Source: Glycomyces sp040645615
GTDB taxonomy: Bacteria > Actinomycetota > Actinomycetes > Mycobacteriales > Micromonosporaceae
Length of the DNA: 64,000 nt
Assembly: GCF_040645615.1 (NCBI RefSeq)
Contig: NZ_JBEYYO010000005.1
Span: 1 to 64,000 of the forward strand
Direction of reading: 5' to 3'
Shown piece after piece: positions 7,734-16,456 of the stretch (positions are counted from its first letter, which is position 1; each line of letters begins with the position of its first letter). The position numbers and the translations under genes are program-made. A model generated the notes under the pieces. It was not told the DNA's origin. It searched no databases and saw only the letters and a program-made list of their open reading frames with translations.

Positions 7734-8468
7734 TCATTCGAGCAGGTCGTCGATCCCGACCGTCAGACCCGGGCGCTTCACGACCTCGCGGACCGCGAGG
7801 ATCACCCCGGGCATGAACGACTCGCGGTCGAGCGAGTCGTGGCCGATCACGAAGCGCTCACCAGGGCCGCCGAAGCGGACCTCCTGGCTCGCCACGTACC
7901 CGGCCGAGCGGATCGCGTGGATGCGCACGCCCTCGACGTCCGCGCCGCGCGCGCCCTGCGGGTCGACCTCGGTCGCGTCCGGCATCGGCGGGCAATCCGC
8001 GTCCGCGCGGGCCGCCGCGATCAAGCGCGCCGTGTGGACGGCCGTGCCCGACGGGGCGTCGACCTTCCTCGGGTGGTGCGCCTCGATGATCTCCGCGGAG
8101 TCGAAGTGCTTCGCGGCCTTGGCCGCGAACTGCATCATCAGCACCGCGCCGATCCCGAAGTTCGGGGCGATCACCGACCCGACCTCAGGATCGGCCGCGA
8201 GCAGCCCACGGGCCGCGTCCAGACGCGCCGCGTCGAAGCCCGAGACCCCGACCACGGTGTGGATGCCGTGCTCGACGCACCAGGCCAGGTTGTCCATGAC
8301 CACGTCCGGCAACGTGAAGTCCACGACCACGTCGACCCCGACGAGCTTGTCGAGCGACTCGTCCCGGCCCACCGTCGCGGCCAGCTCCAGACCGTCCGCG
8401 GCCTCGACCGCCTCGCACGCCGCCCGGCCCATCCGGCCCCGGGCTCCCAGCACACCGACCTTGATCAT
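7734..8468 (-). CDS. dapB: 4-hydroxy-tetrahydrodipicolinate reductase
   Basis: DapB reduces the DapA product with NAD(P)H in lysine and diaminopimelate synthesis. The 244-aa protein has the nucleotide motif VGVLGARGRMG at its start, PNFGIGAVLMMQF, and the signature EAHHPRKVDAPSGTA, whose His pair and Lys are catalytic. The ATG overlaps the stop of the M16 peptidase gene by 4 nt (ATGA), so the two are coupled. This position next to the peptidase and pnp is conserved in actinobacteria. Confidence 0.97.
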   Translation of the reverse strand: MIKVGVLGARGRMGRAACEAVEAADGLELAATVGRDESLDKLVGVDVVVDFTLPDVVMDNLAWCVEHGIHTVVGVSGFDAARLDAARGLLAADPEVGSVIAPNFGIGAVLMMQFAAKAAKHFDSAEIIEAHHPRKVDAPSGTAVHTARLIAAARADADCPPMPDATEVDPQGARGADVEGVRIHAIRSAGYVASQEVRFGGPGERFVIGHDSLDRESFMPGVILAVREVVKRPGLTVGIDDLLE

Positions 8469-9763
8469 TCGAAGTCCCTCTGGTCGAACGGCCCCACGGC
8501 CACCGTCGTCATCGGCTGCGACAGGATCGCCGCGGCCACCTCGCGGACCTGCTCGGCGGTGACCGCCTCGATGTCGGCGATCTCCTGCTCCAGGCTCCAA
8601 TGGTCGCCGTAGAGCAGCTCCTCGCGGCCCAGGCCGTTCATGCGCGAACCCGAGTCCTCCATCGACAGGACCATGCCGCCCTTGCTCATGCCCTTGCCGC
8701 GCCGCAGCTCGTCCTCGGTGACCCCCTCGGAGGCCACCATCGCCAGCTCGGCCAGCACCAGGTCGCGGACCTGGTGGACCTTGTCCGGGTTGGCCCCGGC
8801 GTAGACGCCGAAGGCGCCCGTGTCGGCGAAGTACGTCGAGAACGAGTAGACCGTGTAGGCCAGGCCTCGCTTCTCGCGCACCGACTGGAACAGGCGCGAG
8901 GACATGCCGCCGCCGAGGATGTTGTTCAGCACCTCGAACGCGTCCTTGCGCGGGTCGTGCCGCGAGAACAGCCGGCAGCCGACCACCAGGTGCGCCTGCT
9001 CGGTGTCGTGGGTCTCCACCAGCAGCGGCACCGGATCGGGCAGGACCTCGTCGTCGTGACGGCGCTGGCGCGGCACGTCGGCCCCGCCCAGCAGCGGCGC
9101 GAACGCCTCGGCCACCAGCTTCACGGTCTTGTCGTGGTCGACCCCGCCCGCGGCGCACACCGTCAGGTTCGGGGCCCGGTAGTGGTGCCGGTAGAAGTCG
9201 TGGATCTGCTCGCGCGTCAGCGCCCGCACCGTGCCCGGGTCGCCCGCGATGTCGCGGCCCAGGGCCCCGGGCCCGAACAGCGCCCGGTTGAACAGCTCGT
9301 GGACCACGTCAGAAGGCTCGTCGGCCGACGCGGCGATCTCCTCCAGGATCACGTCGCGCTCGATCTCGACGTCGGCGGGGGTCACCAGCGAGGAGCACAT
9401 CGCGTCGCCGAGCACGTCGATCGCCATCGGCAGGTCGTCGTCGAGGACCCGCGCGTAGAAGCACGTCAGTTCCCGCGCGGTGTACGCGTTCGACTCCCCG
9501 CCCACCGATTCGATGGACTCGGCGATCTCCGTGGCCGTGCGCTTGGCGGTGCCCTTGAACAGCAGGTGCTCCAGGAAGTGCGACACGCCGGCGAGTTCGG
9601 GGGCCTCGTCGCGGGCCCCCACCCCGACCCAGACCCCCACGGAGGCCGAGCGCATGGTCGGGACGGATTCGGTGAGCACACGCAAACCGCCGGGCAGCAC
9701 GGTCACACGGACCGTGCCGCCCAGCGGATCGTCGATGAGTGTGCGAGTCTGGGGACGACTCAT
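8465..9763 (-). CDS. M16 family zinc peptidase (PepR-like)
   Basis: This 432-aa insulinase-family metallopeptidase has the inverted zinc motif HFLEH (H62, E65, H66) with the distal Glu in ERDVILEEI, and a second homologous half. It is probably cytoplasmic and digests peptides; the actinobacterial orthologue next to pnp is often called PepR or mitochondrial-processing-peptidase-like. Its ATG follows the pnp stop without a gap and it overlaps dapB by 4 nt, so the three genes are one transcript. Confidence 0.92.
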   Translation of the reverse strand: MSRPQTRTLIDDPLGGTVRVTVLPGGLRVLTESVPTMRSASVGVWVGVGARDEAPELAGVSHFLEHLLFKGTAKRTATEIAESIESVGGESNAYTARELTCFYARVLDDDLPMAIDVLGDAMCSSLVTPADVEIERDVILEEIAASADEPSDVVHELFNRALFGPGALGRDIAGDPGTVRALTREQIHDFYRHHYRAPNLTVCAAGGVDHDKTVKLVAEAFAPLLGGADVPRQRRHDDEVLPDPVPLLVETHDTEQAHLVVGCRLFSRHDPRKDAFEVLNNILGGGMSSRLFQSVREKRGLAYTVYSFSTYFADTGAFGVYAGANPDKVHQVRDLVLAELAMVASEGVTEDELRRGKGMSKGGMVLSMEDSGSRMNGLGREELLYGDHWSLEQEIADIEAVTAEQVREVAAAILSQPMTTVAVGPFDQRDFE

Positions 9764-12169
9764 CTACTCTTCCGAGCCTCCGGCTTCGTCGGTGCGACGG
9801 GTCCGGCGACGACGGCGCTCGCCGTCGCCACCACGGCCTTCGCCACGGTCGCCGCGGCCTTCGCCGCGCTCGCGGTCACGGCGCGGGCCGCGGTCGCCGC
9901 GCTCGCCCCGGTCCCCGCGGGACTCCTTGCGCTCGGCCGGACGGCCCTTCTTGTAGCCCTCCGGCTCCTGGCCCTCGGGGTAGACCTTGTCCAGGTAGAT
10001 CTTGCCGCGGTTGTCGATGTCGCCGATCTCGACCTCGATCTTGTCGCCGACCGAGAGCACGTCCTCGACCCGCTCGACGCGCTTGCCGTCGCCGACCTTC
10101 GAGATGTGCAGCAGGCCGTCGCGGCCCGGCGTCAGCGAGATGAACGCGCCGAAGTCGGTGGTCTTGACCACGGTGCCCAGGAACCGGTCCCCCACGTTCG
10201 GGAGGGTCGGGTTCGCGATCGCGTTGATGGTCTCGACCGCGGCCTGAGCGGCCTCGCCGTTCTCGGCCGACACGTAGATCGTGCCGTCGTCCTCGACGGT
10301 GATGTCCGCGCCCGTGTCGTCCTGGATCTGGTTGATCGTCTGGCCCTTCGGGCCGATGATCGCGCCGATCTTGTCGACCGGGATCTTCAGCGTGGTGATC
10401 CGCGGCGCGGTGCTCGCCAGCTCGCCCGGCTCGCTGATCGCGTCGAGCATGACGTCGAGGATCGCGTGGCGGGCGTCGTTGGCCTGCTGGAGCGCCTGCG
10501 CCAGCACGTCCGAGGGCAGCCCGTCGAGCTTGGTGTCCAGCTGGAGGGCCGTCACGAACTCAGGGGTCCCGGCGACCTTGAAGTCCATGTCGCCGAAGGC
10601 GTCCTCGGCGCCGAGGATGTCGGTCAGCGTGACGTACTTGGTCTCGCCGTCGACCTCCTCGGAGATCAGGCCCATCGCGATGCCCGCGACCGGCGCCTTG
10701 ATCGGCACACCCGCGTTCATCAGCGACATCGTGGACGCGCAGACCGAGCCCATCGAGGTCGAACCGTTGGACGCCAGCGCCTCGGAGACCTGGCGGATCG
10801 CGTAGGGGAACTCCTCGCGCGAGGGCAGGACCGGGACCAGGGCGCGCTCGGCGAGCGCGCCGTGGCCGATCTCGCGGCGCTTGGGCGAGCCGACGCGGCC
10901 GGTCTCACCGGTCGAGTACGGCGGGAAGTTGTAGTTGTGCATGTAGCGCTTCTTGCTGACCGGCGACAGGGTGTCGATGGCCTGCTCCATGCGCAGCATG
11001 TTCAGCGTGGTGACGCCCATGATCTGGGTTTCGCCGCGCTCGAACAGGGCCGAGCCGTGGACGCGCGGGAGGATGCCGGCCTCGGCCGCGAGCGGCCGGA
11101 TGTAGGCGGGCAGGCGGCCGTCGATGCGGACGCCTTCGGTGAGGACCCTCTTGCGGACCAGCTTCTTGGTGAGCGAGCGCAGGGCGGCGTTGAGTTCGCC
11201 TTCGCGGCCTTCGAAGTCGGCGCCGAGCTTTTCGAGCATGACCGACTTGACGCGGTCGAGCTCGTCCTGGCGGTCGGTCTTGTCGGCGATCTGGAGGGCC
11301 TGGTCGAGTTCGGCGGTGACCGCGGCCTCGACGGCGGCGATCGCGTCGTCCTGGTAGTCGAGGAAGCGCGGGTAGTCGGCGACCGGCTTGGCGGCCACGG
11401 CGGCCAGTTCGGCCTGGGCGCGGACCAGTTCGGCGATGACCGGCTTGACGGCCTCCAGGCCCGAGGCCACGACCTCTTCGGTGGGCTTGGTGCCGCCGGC
11501 GGCGATCAGGTTGATCGTGTTGTCGGTGGCCTCGGCCTCGACCATCATGATCGCGACGTCGCCCGATTCGAGGACACGGCCGGTGACGACCATGTCGAAG
11601 GTGGCCTTCTCGATCTGCTCCAGGGTCGGGAACGCGACCCAGGTGCCGTCGATGAGGACGACGCGGGTCGAGCCGAGCGGGCCGGAGAAGGGCAGGCCGG
11701 AGAGCTGGGTGGACATGGAGGCGCCGTTCATGGCGACCACGTCGTACTCGTCGCGGGCGTCCACGGCGAGGATGGTGCCGATGACCTGGACTTCGTTGCG
11801 CAGACCCGACACGAAGGACGGGCGCAGGCCGCGGTCGATGAGGCGGCAGGTGAGGATGGCGTTCTCGCTGGGTCGGCCTTCGCGGCGGAAGAACGAGCCG
11901 GGGATGCGCCCGGCGGCGTACATCCGCTCCTCGATGTCGACGGTCAGCGGGAAGAAGTCGAAGTGGTCCTTCGGGTGCTTCGAGACGGCCGTGGTCGAGA
12001 GGACGACGGTGTCGTCCATTTGGATGATCGCCGAGCCCTGAGCGAGCTTGGCGAGTCGGCCGGTCGAGAAGACGATCTTACGGGTGCCGAACGCGCCGTT
12101 GTCGATGACGGCCGTGGCGTGGTGTTCGCCGAGGTTGTAAGCCTCGGGGGTCCGTTCATTGTCGGACAT
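9764..12169 (-). CDS. pnp: Polyribonucleotide nucleotidyltransferase (PNPase)
   Basis: The 801-aa enzyme does phosphorolytic 3'-5' RNA decay and 3' tailing. It has two RNase PH domains, a KH domain (IPVDKIGAIIGPKGQTINQI) and an S1 domain (GDRFLGTVVKTTDFGAFISL). It ends in a 60-residue Arg/Glu/Asp/Gly-rich disordered tail, which is longer than in E. coli but common in actinobacteria. I chose the ATG at 12169, which has AAGGAGA about 11 nt upstream; an earlier in-frame start (12226) would add 19 unconserved residues. It lies downstream of rpsO, the usual order. Confidence 0.97.
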   Translation of the reverse strand: MSDNERTPEAYNLGEHHATAVIDNGAFGTRKIVFSTGRLAKLAQGSAIIQMDDTVVLSTTAVSKHPKDHFDFFPLTVDIEERMYAAGRIPGSFFRREGRPSENAILTCRLIDRGLRPSFVSGLRNEVQVIGTILAVDARDEYDVVAMNGASMSTQLSGLPFSGPLGSTRVVLIDGTWVAFPTLEQIEKATFDMVVTGRVLESGDVAIMMVEAEATDNTINLIAAGGTKPTEEVVASGLEAVKPVIAELVRAQAELAAVAAKPVADYPRFLDYQDDAIAAVEAAVTAELDQALQIADKTDRQDELDRVKSVMLEKLGADFEGREGELNAALRSLTKKLVRKRVLTEGVRIDGRLPAYIRPLAAEAGILPRVHGSALFERGETQIMGVTTLNMLRMEQAIDTLSPVSKKRYMHNYNFPPYSTGETGRVGSPKRREIGHGALAERALVPVLPSREEFPYAIRQVSEALASNGSTSMGSVCASTMSLMNAGVPIKAPVAGIAMGLISEEVDGETKYVTLTDILGAEDAFGDMDFKVAGTPEFVTALQLDTKLDGLPSDVLAQALQQANDARHAILDVMLDAISEPGELASTAPRITTLKIPVDKIGAIIGPKGQTINQIQDDTGADITVEDDGTIYVSAENGEAAQAAVETINAIANPTLPNVGDRFLGTVVKTTDFGAFISLTPGRDGLLHISKVGDGKRVERVEDVLSVGDKIEVEIGDIDNRGKIYLDKVYPEGQEPEGYKKGRPAERKESRGDRGERGDRGPRRDRERGEGRGDRGEGRGGDGERRRRRTRRTDEAGGSEE

Positions 12170-12449
12170 AGAGTGTCGATCTCCTTGTGTAGTGCTGGGC
12201 GCACTGTTGTGCGGAGCGCCGCTCACCCACGCGTTCCGGTCTTCGATCGAAGCACTCGGAAGCCCGTCCCCGCGTCGCGCGGGGCGTTCCGGATGCCACT
12301 ACCGAGGACCGGCGCGGTCTCAGGCGAGCCGCGCCGCGCCTCGCTCTTCGAGGCGCTGCGGTCGAGCGTGGTGCTCATCGCCCACACTACGTTACCCGGC
12401 CGACGCGGCGGCACAGGCGAAGCAAAAGTGAGCGGTGGGGTACGCGAAA
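12170..12449 (-). promoter_or_regulatory. pnp leader region between rpsO and pnp
   Basis: These 280 bp hold no gene. Several GC hairpins can form, the clearest being CCCCGCG with CGCGGGG (12268-12284). In other bacteria the rpsO-pnp interval carries an RNase III-cleaved hairpin through which PNPase controls itself; that this leader works the same way is inference. Further minus-strand promoter sequence (GTAACGTAGTGTGGG, near 12385-12400) is possible. Confidence 0.4.
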
Positions 12450-12475
12450 GGGAGCGTCCCGGTCGGGGCGCTCCC
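12450..12475 (-). terminator. Terminator or attenuator after rpsO
   Basis: GGGAGCG and CGCTCCC arms, extended by CCC and GGG, form a stem just past the rpsO stop, followed on the minus strand by CTTTCG. It would separate rpsO from pnp or let only part of transcription through. Confidence 0.7.
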
Positions 12476-12487
12476 TTGCTGGAGGTC

Positions 12488-12763
12488 TTAGGCGTTGTCG
12501 CGGATGCCGAGGCGCTCGATGAGCGCGCGGTAGCGCGTGATGTCGGTCTTCTTGAGGTACTTGAGGAGACGGCGGCGCTTGCCGACCAGGAGGAGCAGGC
12601 CACGGCGGGAGTGGTGGTCGTGCTTGTGGACCTGGACGTGAGCGGTGAGCTCCTTGATGCGCGTGGTCAGGATCGCGACCTGGACGTCGGTGGAACCGGA
12701 GTCGCCCTCGGTCAGCGCGTATTCCTTGATGATCGCGGACTTCTTCTCAGCGTCGAGCGCCAT
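12488..12763 (-). CDS. rpsO: 30S ribosomal protein S15
   Basis: The 91-aa protein matches bacterial S15 throughout (GSTDVQVAILTTRIKELTAH, HHSRRGLLLLVGKRRRLLKY). It binds 16S rRNA helices in the small-subunit platform. AGAAAGGGTG upstream of the ATG supplies the ribosome binding site. It lies between ribF and pnp, as in most actinobacteria. Confidence 0.98.
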   Translation of the reverse strand: MALDAEKKSAIIKEYALTEGDSGSTDVQVAILTTRIKELTAHVQVHKHDHHSRRGLLLLVGKRRRLLKYLKKTDITRYRALIERLGIRDNA

Positions 12764-12853
12764 GTTCGAACACCCTTTCTTTCGTGACGGCCGATCCGCG
12801 GTGTCGGGCAGACCGGTCGGTTGTTACAGAACTCGGATAACTGTACAGGGGCG

Positions 12854-13783
12854 TTAGCGCAGCTCCAAAGCCCGGCGGGTGTCTGCGACGTCGGTCTCGA
12901 TCTGCTCGATGAGCGGTTCGATCCCTGCGAAGGCGACCTGGCCTCTGAGGCGGGCGGTGAAGTCGAGGCGGACCCGCTCGCCGTAGAGGTCGCCGGAGAA
13001 GTCGAGGAGGTGGGCTTCGACGGTGCGCTCGTCGCCTTCGAAGGTCGGGTTGGTGCCGACGCTGATCGCGGCGGGGTGGCGCTGGGCGTCGCGGTGGAGC
13101 CAGCCGGCGTAGACGCCGTCGGCGGGGATCGCCCTGCCGGGCGGGACGTCGAGGTTCGCGGTGGGGAAGCCGAGCGAGGAGCCGCCGCGGCCCGCGCCGT
13201 GGACGACGGTGCCTTCGACGCCGAAGTCGCGGCCGAGGACGTCGGCGGCGGCGGCCACGTCGCCTGCGGCGATGAGGGCGCGGACGCGGGTCGACGAGAA
13301 CGCTTCGTCGTCAGCGGTGAGGGTCTGGCCGAGCACTTCGAAACCGAACTCTTCGCCCAGTTCGGTCAGGCGCTTGACGTCCCCGGCGGCCTTGTGGCCG
13401 AAGCGGAAGTTCTCCCCCACCACCACGGCTTTGGCGTGCAGGCCGCCGACGAGGACGTGGCGCACGAAGTAGTCGGGGGTGAGTTTGGAGAGCTCGGGGG
13501 TGAACGGCAGCACGCACACGCCGTCGACGCCGAGGGAGCCGAGCAGCTCGATGCGCCGCTCCAGGCTGGTCAGCTGCGCCGGGACCGCGTGCGGGGCGAC
13601 CACCGCGGTCGGGTGCGGGTCGAAGGTGACGACCACGCTGCGGGCCTCGCGCTCGGCGGCGGCCTTGACGGCCGTATGGACGAGCGCGGCGTGGCCGCGG
13701 TGCACGCCGTCGAACACGCCGATGGCCACGACGGAGGCGGGCCAGTCCTCGGGGGTCGCGTCAATTCCACGCCAGGTTTCCAC
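12854..13783 (-). CDS. ribF: Bifunctional riboflavin kinase / FAD synthetase
   Basis: The 309-aa enzyme converts riboflavin to FMN and FAD. The N-terminal adenylyltransferase domain shows GVFDGVHRGH and the substrate motif GENFRFGHKAAGD followed by SSTRVR. The C-terminal kinase domain shows GRGGSSLGFPTANL and the usual VGTNPTF and AHLLDF motifs. It precedes rpsO by about 90 bp in the classic ribF-rpsO-pnp order. Confidence 0.96.
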   Translation of the reverse strand: METWRGIDATPEDWPASVVAIGVFDGVHRGHAALVHTAVKAAAEREARSVVVTFDPHPTAVVAPHAVPAQLTSLERRIELLGSLGVDGVCVLPFTPELSKLTPDYFVRHVLVGGLHAKAVVVGENFRFGHKAAGDVKRLTELGEEFGFEVLGQTLTADDEAFSSTRVRALIAAGDVAAAADVLGRDFGVEGTVVHGAGRGGSSLGFPTANLDVPPGRAIPADGVYAGWLHRDAQRHPAAISVGTNPTFEGDERTVEAHLLDFSGDLYGERVRLDFTARLRGQVAFAGIEPLIEQIETDVADTRRALELR

Positions 13784-13850
13784 GGGCGAATCTTCTCACT
13801 GCCGCTCGAGTCAGGGCGCGCAGGCGGGCCCCGGCAGTGGCGGCAGCCGC

Positions 13851-14081
13851 TCACAGCATCATCGACGAATTCGCGTTCCCGCCCGAGGCGAAGATCAAGA
13901 GCATCAGGACCCCGACGGCCACCAGCAGCAGCATCCCGGCGAGGAGCCAGGCGGTGCCGGCCGGCCCGGCCAGTCGCGGCTGTTGCTCGGCGAGGACCTG
14001 GGGCTCGTCGTGGTCGACGTCGGGCACGCCGGTCTCGAAGCGGAACTCTTCTGGCAGTTCTTCTGCAGCACTGGCACTCAT
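13851..14081 (-). CDS. Small single-pass membrane protein
   Basis: This 76-aa protein has an acidic first half, which should face the cytoplasm or the wall, and one strong transmembrane segment (TAWLLAGMLLLVAVGVLMLLIF), ending in a short Asn/Ser-rich tail. The ATG follows GAGGAGAAGCCC, an excellent ribosome binding site. I do not recognise a family. It lies 67 bp upstream of ribF on the same strand and may be co-transcribed with it. Confidence 0.65.
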   Translation of the reverse strand: MSASAAEELPEEFRFETGVPDVDHDEPQVLAEQQPRLAGPAGTAWLLAGMLLLVAVGVLMLLIFASGGNANSSMML

Positions 14082-14326
14082 GGGCTTCTCCTCGGAGATC
14101 GCAGAGTTCCTACGGGGTCGTATCCATTGATTGTTGAGAGAACGTCGGCTATCCGACCGCCGTTTCTCAGAATCCGCCTGACAACAGCGTCAATTCGCCC
14201 TCGTGGAAATTACAAGGCGGTGAGCGCCCCACCACGCGAAACGTCCGGTAGCCGCCGGATCACCCGCCATGTCGCCGAAAGCGTGGGACCTTCATGAATT
14301 CATCGACGACAGATTGGGGAGAGGGC

Positions 14327-15436
14327 ATGAGACGGAGGTTCCCCGCGCTGGCCGCGGCAGGGGCGATGCTGGCGATCCTGGCGGCGACGGCGGTGCCGCC
14401 TCCCGCCGCGGCCGCCGCCGCGTGCACGCGCACCGGCTCCTACACCGTGTGCAGGACCAATCCGAACGGCGGCAAGGACAACGCGATCGTCGTCGAGATC
14501 GCGAAGCAGATCGACGCCACCAAGAAGGGCGACACCGTGCGGGCCGCGGTGTACCAGTGGACGCTCGACAAACCGGTCGCGCCGCTCGCGCAGGCGCTGG
14601 TCGACGCCCAGAAGCGCGGCGTGGACGTCAGGGCCGTGGTGGGCCAGCGCAGCGACAAGCCCTCGGGGAACGATCCGGTGATTCGCAAGCTCAAGGCCGC
14701 CGGGGTGAAGGTGAGCCAGTGCAAGGGCGGGTGCCTGCCGAACTCGGGCGGGACTACGAAGGGGCCCGACCACAACCGGTTCTTCCTCATCGAGTCAGGC
14801 GGCAAGCCCACGGTGCTGGTGACGAGCTTCAGCTTCACCGCCTCGCACGCGACGCAGTCGCACAACCTGCTCGGGGTGCACGGCGACAAGAAGCTGTACG
14901 ACTTCTACGCCGCGTACTGGTCTCGGCTCAACAGCCAGGACTGGAGCGGGTGGGGCGACAAGCAGAAGAGCACCACCGGGGACCTGGCGCGGGCGTGGGT
15001 GTTCCCGCGCGGGGCCGACCCGATCGCCGAGCAGCTGCGTGAGATCACCGGGTGCGCCAAGGGCGACCAGGTGCTGGTGGGGCACGCGAACTTCCAGTCC
15101 AACCGGCCCGCGGTGCGCTCCGAGCTCGACCGGATCCAGGGCCTGGGCTGCACGGTGCGGGTGGTGGTGCTCAATGCCGACACCAGCAATCCGGGGTGGC
15201 TCGAAGGGGCGCTTGGGGCGTCGAACGTGCGGGTGCACGATTCGAGCCGCAACAAGTTCATCGTGGCCGAGGCGCAGTTCGGGGGCACGCATCGGGCGGT
15301 GGTGTGGACCGGGACGCACAACTTGAACGGGAACGCGATGAAGCACGCGGACGACAACGTGCTGCGGGTCGCGAACCAGGGGGTGGCCGATTTGTACGTG
15401 TCGTACTTCGGGACCTTGTGGCGTCAGGCTAAGTGA
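14327..15436 (+). CDS. Secreted phospholipase D-like protein with altered HKD motifs
   Basis: This 369-aa protein has a Sec signal peptide (Arg-rich start, hydrophobic core, Ala-rich end) and two PLD-like halves. The usual HxK(x4)D catalytic motif reads HNRFFLIES in the first half (Lys replaced by Arg, no Asp). In the second half it reads SRNKFIVAE (His replaced by Arg), although the downstream WTGTHNLNGNA segment is typical of the fold. It may therefore be a pseudo-enzyme or have shifted specificity. The start at 14327 was chosen for GGGGAGAGG upstream; an in-frame ATG at 14294 lacks one. The 245 bp before it hold no gene. Confidence 0.8.
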   Translation: MRRRFPALAAAGAMLAILAATAVPPPAAAAAACTRTGSYTVCRTNPNGGKDNAIVVEIAKQIDATKKGDTVRAAVYQWTLDKPVAPLAQALVDAQKRGVDVRAVVGQRSDKPSGNDPVIRKLKAAGVKVSQCKGGCLPNSGGTTKGPDHNRFFLIESGGKPTVLVTSFSFTASHATQSHNLLGVHGDKKLYDFYAAYWSRLNSQDWSGWGDKQKSTTGDLARAWVFPRGADPIAEQLREITGCAKGDQVLVGHANFQSNRPAVRSELDRIQGLGCTVRVVVLNADTSNPGWLEGALGASNVRVHDSSRNKFIVAEAQFGGTHRAVVWTGTHNLNGNAMKHADDNVLRVANQGVADLYVSYFGTLWRQAK

Positions 15437-15447
15437 GGCACGGCGAA

Positions 15448-15473
15448 GGGGAGGGGCCGAACGGCCCCTCCCC
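15448..15473. terminator. Bidirectional terminator hairpin
   Basis: An 11-bp perfect stem (GGGGAGGGGCC with GGCCCCTCCCC) around GAAC lies between the PLD-like gene and the convergent sugar permease gene. Confidence 0.8.
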
Positions 15474-15487
15474 TGCTTGGTGTCGCC

Positions 15488-16456
15488 TCAGCCCTTGACC
15501 GAGCCTGCGAGCAGCCCGCGCACGAAGTAGCGCTGGAGCAGCAGGAACACCAGGAGCGGGACGATGATCGCGATGAACGCCGCCGCCGGGAGGCGGGTCC
15601 AGCCGAAGCCCCAGGTGCCGGCCATGTCGCCGAGGACGGCGGTGAGCGGTCTGGTGGCCTCGCCGGGCGCGAAGGTGCGCCCGACCAGGAAGTCGTTCCA
15701 GACCCACAGGAACTGGAAGATCCCGATCGACGCGAGCGCCGGGGTCACCAGGGGCAGGACGACCTTGCGGAAGATCTGCGAGTGGCTGGCGCCGTCGATG
15801 CGGGCGGCCTCCATGACGTCGCCGGGCAGTTCGCGCATGAAGTTGTGCAGCAGGAAGATCGCCAGCGGGAGGCCGAAGATCGAGTGCGCGATCCAGACTT
15901 GGATGATCGTGTTGACCCCGGACAGCTCCCAGGCGGGCATGATCGTGACGCCGCCGACCTGGAGTCCCTTGCTGAAGAACGACAGCAGCGGGATGAGCGC
16001 CATCTGGAGGGGCACCACCTGGAGGGCGAAGATCCCCACGTACAGCAGGTTGCGGCCGCGGAACTTGATCCACGACAGCGCGTAGGCGGCCATGGCGGCG
16101 AACGCGACCGGGACGACCACGCCCACGATGGTGATGACCACCGTGTTGACGAGGTTGACGATGAGGCCGCCGCCCTGGGAGTCGGAGTACAGGACGTAGT
16201 TGTAGGTGTCGAGGGTGAAGTTCGGATCGGCGAAGGCCGTCCACCAGCCGGAGGTGCGGATGTCCGCGTCGGTCCGGAAGGAGGAGACGAACAGTCCGAA
16301 GGTCGGGATCGTCCACAGTGCGGCGATCACGATCGCGACGACGCTGGCGGCGCGGGACGACAGGACCCGGCGCAGGCGCTCGCCACGGGTCTCGCCGATC
16401 CGCGCGACCGGCTCGGGGGCCGGGGCCTCGGGGTCGACTACCGCGTCGATGCTCAT
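15488..16456 (-). CDS. Carbohydrate ABC transporter permease, CebG/MalG type
   Basis: This 322-aa inner-membrane permease has six predicted transmembrane helices. Its EAA loop, which contacts the ATPase, reads EAARIDGASHSQIFRKVVLP. The sequence after the N-terminal 20-residue tail matches sugar permeases of the CUT1 class. The ATG overlaps the upstream permease stop by 4 nt (ATGA). No ATP-binding gene is present; actinobacterial CUT1 systems normally share a distant MsiK ATPase. Confidence 0.9.
   Translation of the reverse strand: MSIDAVVDPEAPAPEPVARIGETRGERLRRVLSSRAASVVAIVIAALWTIPTFGLFVSSFRTDADIRTSGWWTAFADPNFTLDTYNYVLYSDSQGGGLIVNLVNTVVITIVGVVVPVAFAAMAAYALSWIKFRGRNLLYVGIFALQVVPLQMALIPLLSFFSKGLQVGGVTIMPAWELSGVNTIIQVWIAHSIFGLPLAIFLLHNFMRELPGDVMEAARIDGASHSQIFRKVVLPLVTPALASIGIFQFLWVWNDFLVGRTFAPGEATRPLTAVLGDMAGTWGFGWTRLPAAAFIAIIVPLLVFLLLQRYFVRGLLAGSVKG

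Noticed and set aside
8600..12787. A 1395-codon plus-strand open frame opposite pnp, the M16 gene and rpsO
   Set aside because: It is the antisense shadow of well-supported genes; long open antisense frames are expected in high-GC DNA, and its translation is repetitive Gly/Val/Asp/Arg-rich sequence with no domain.
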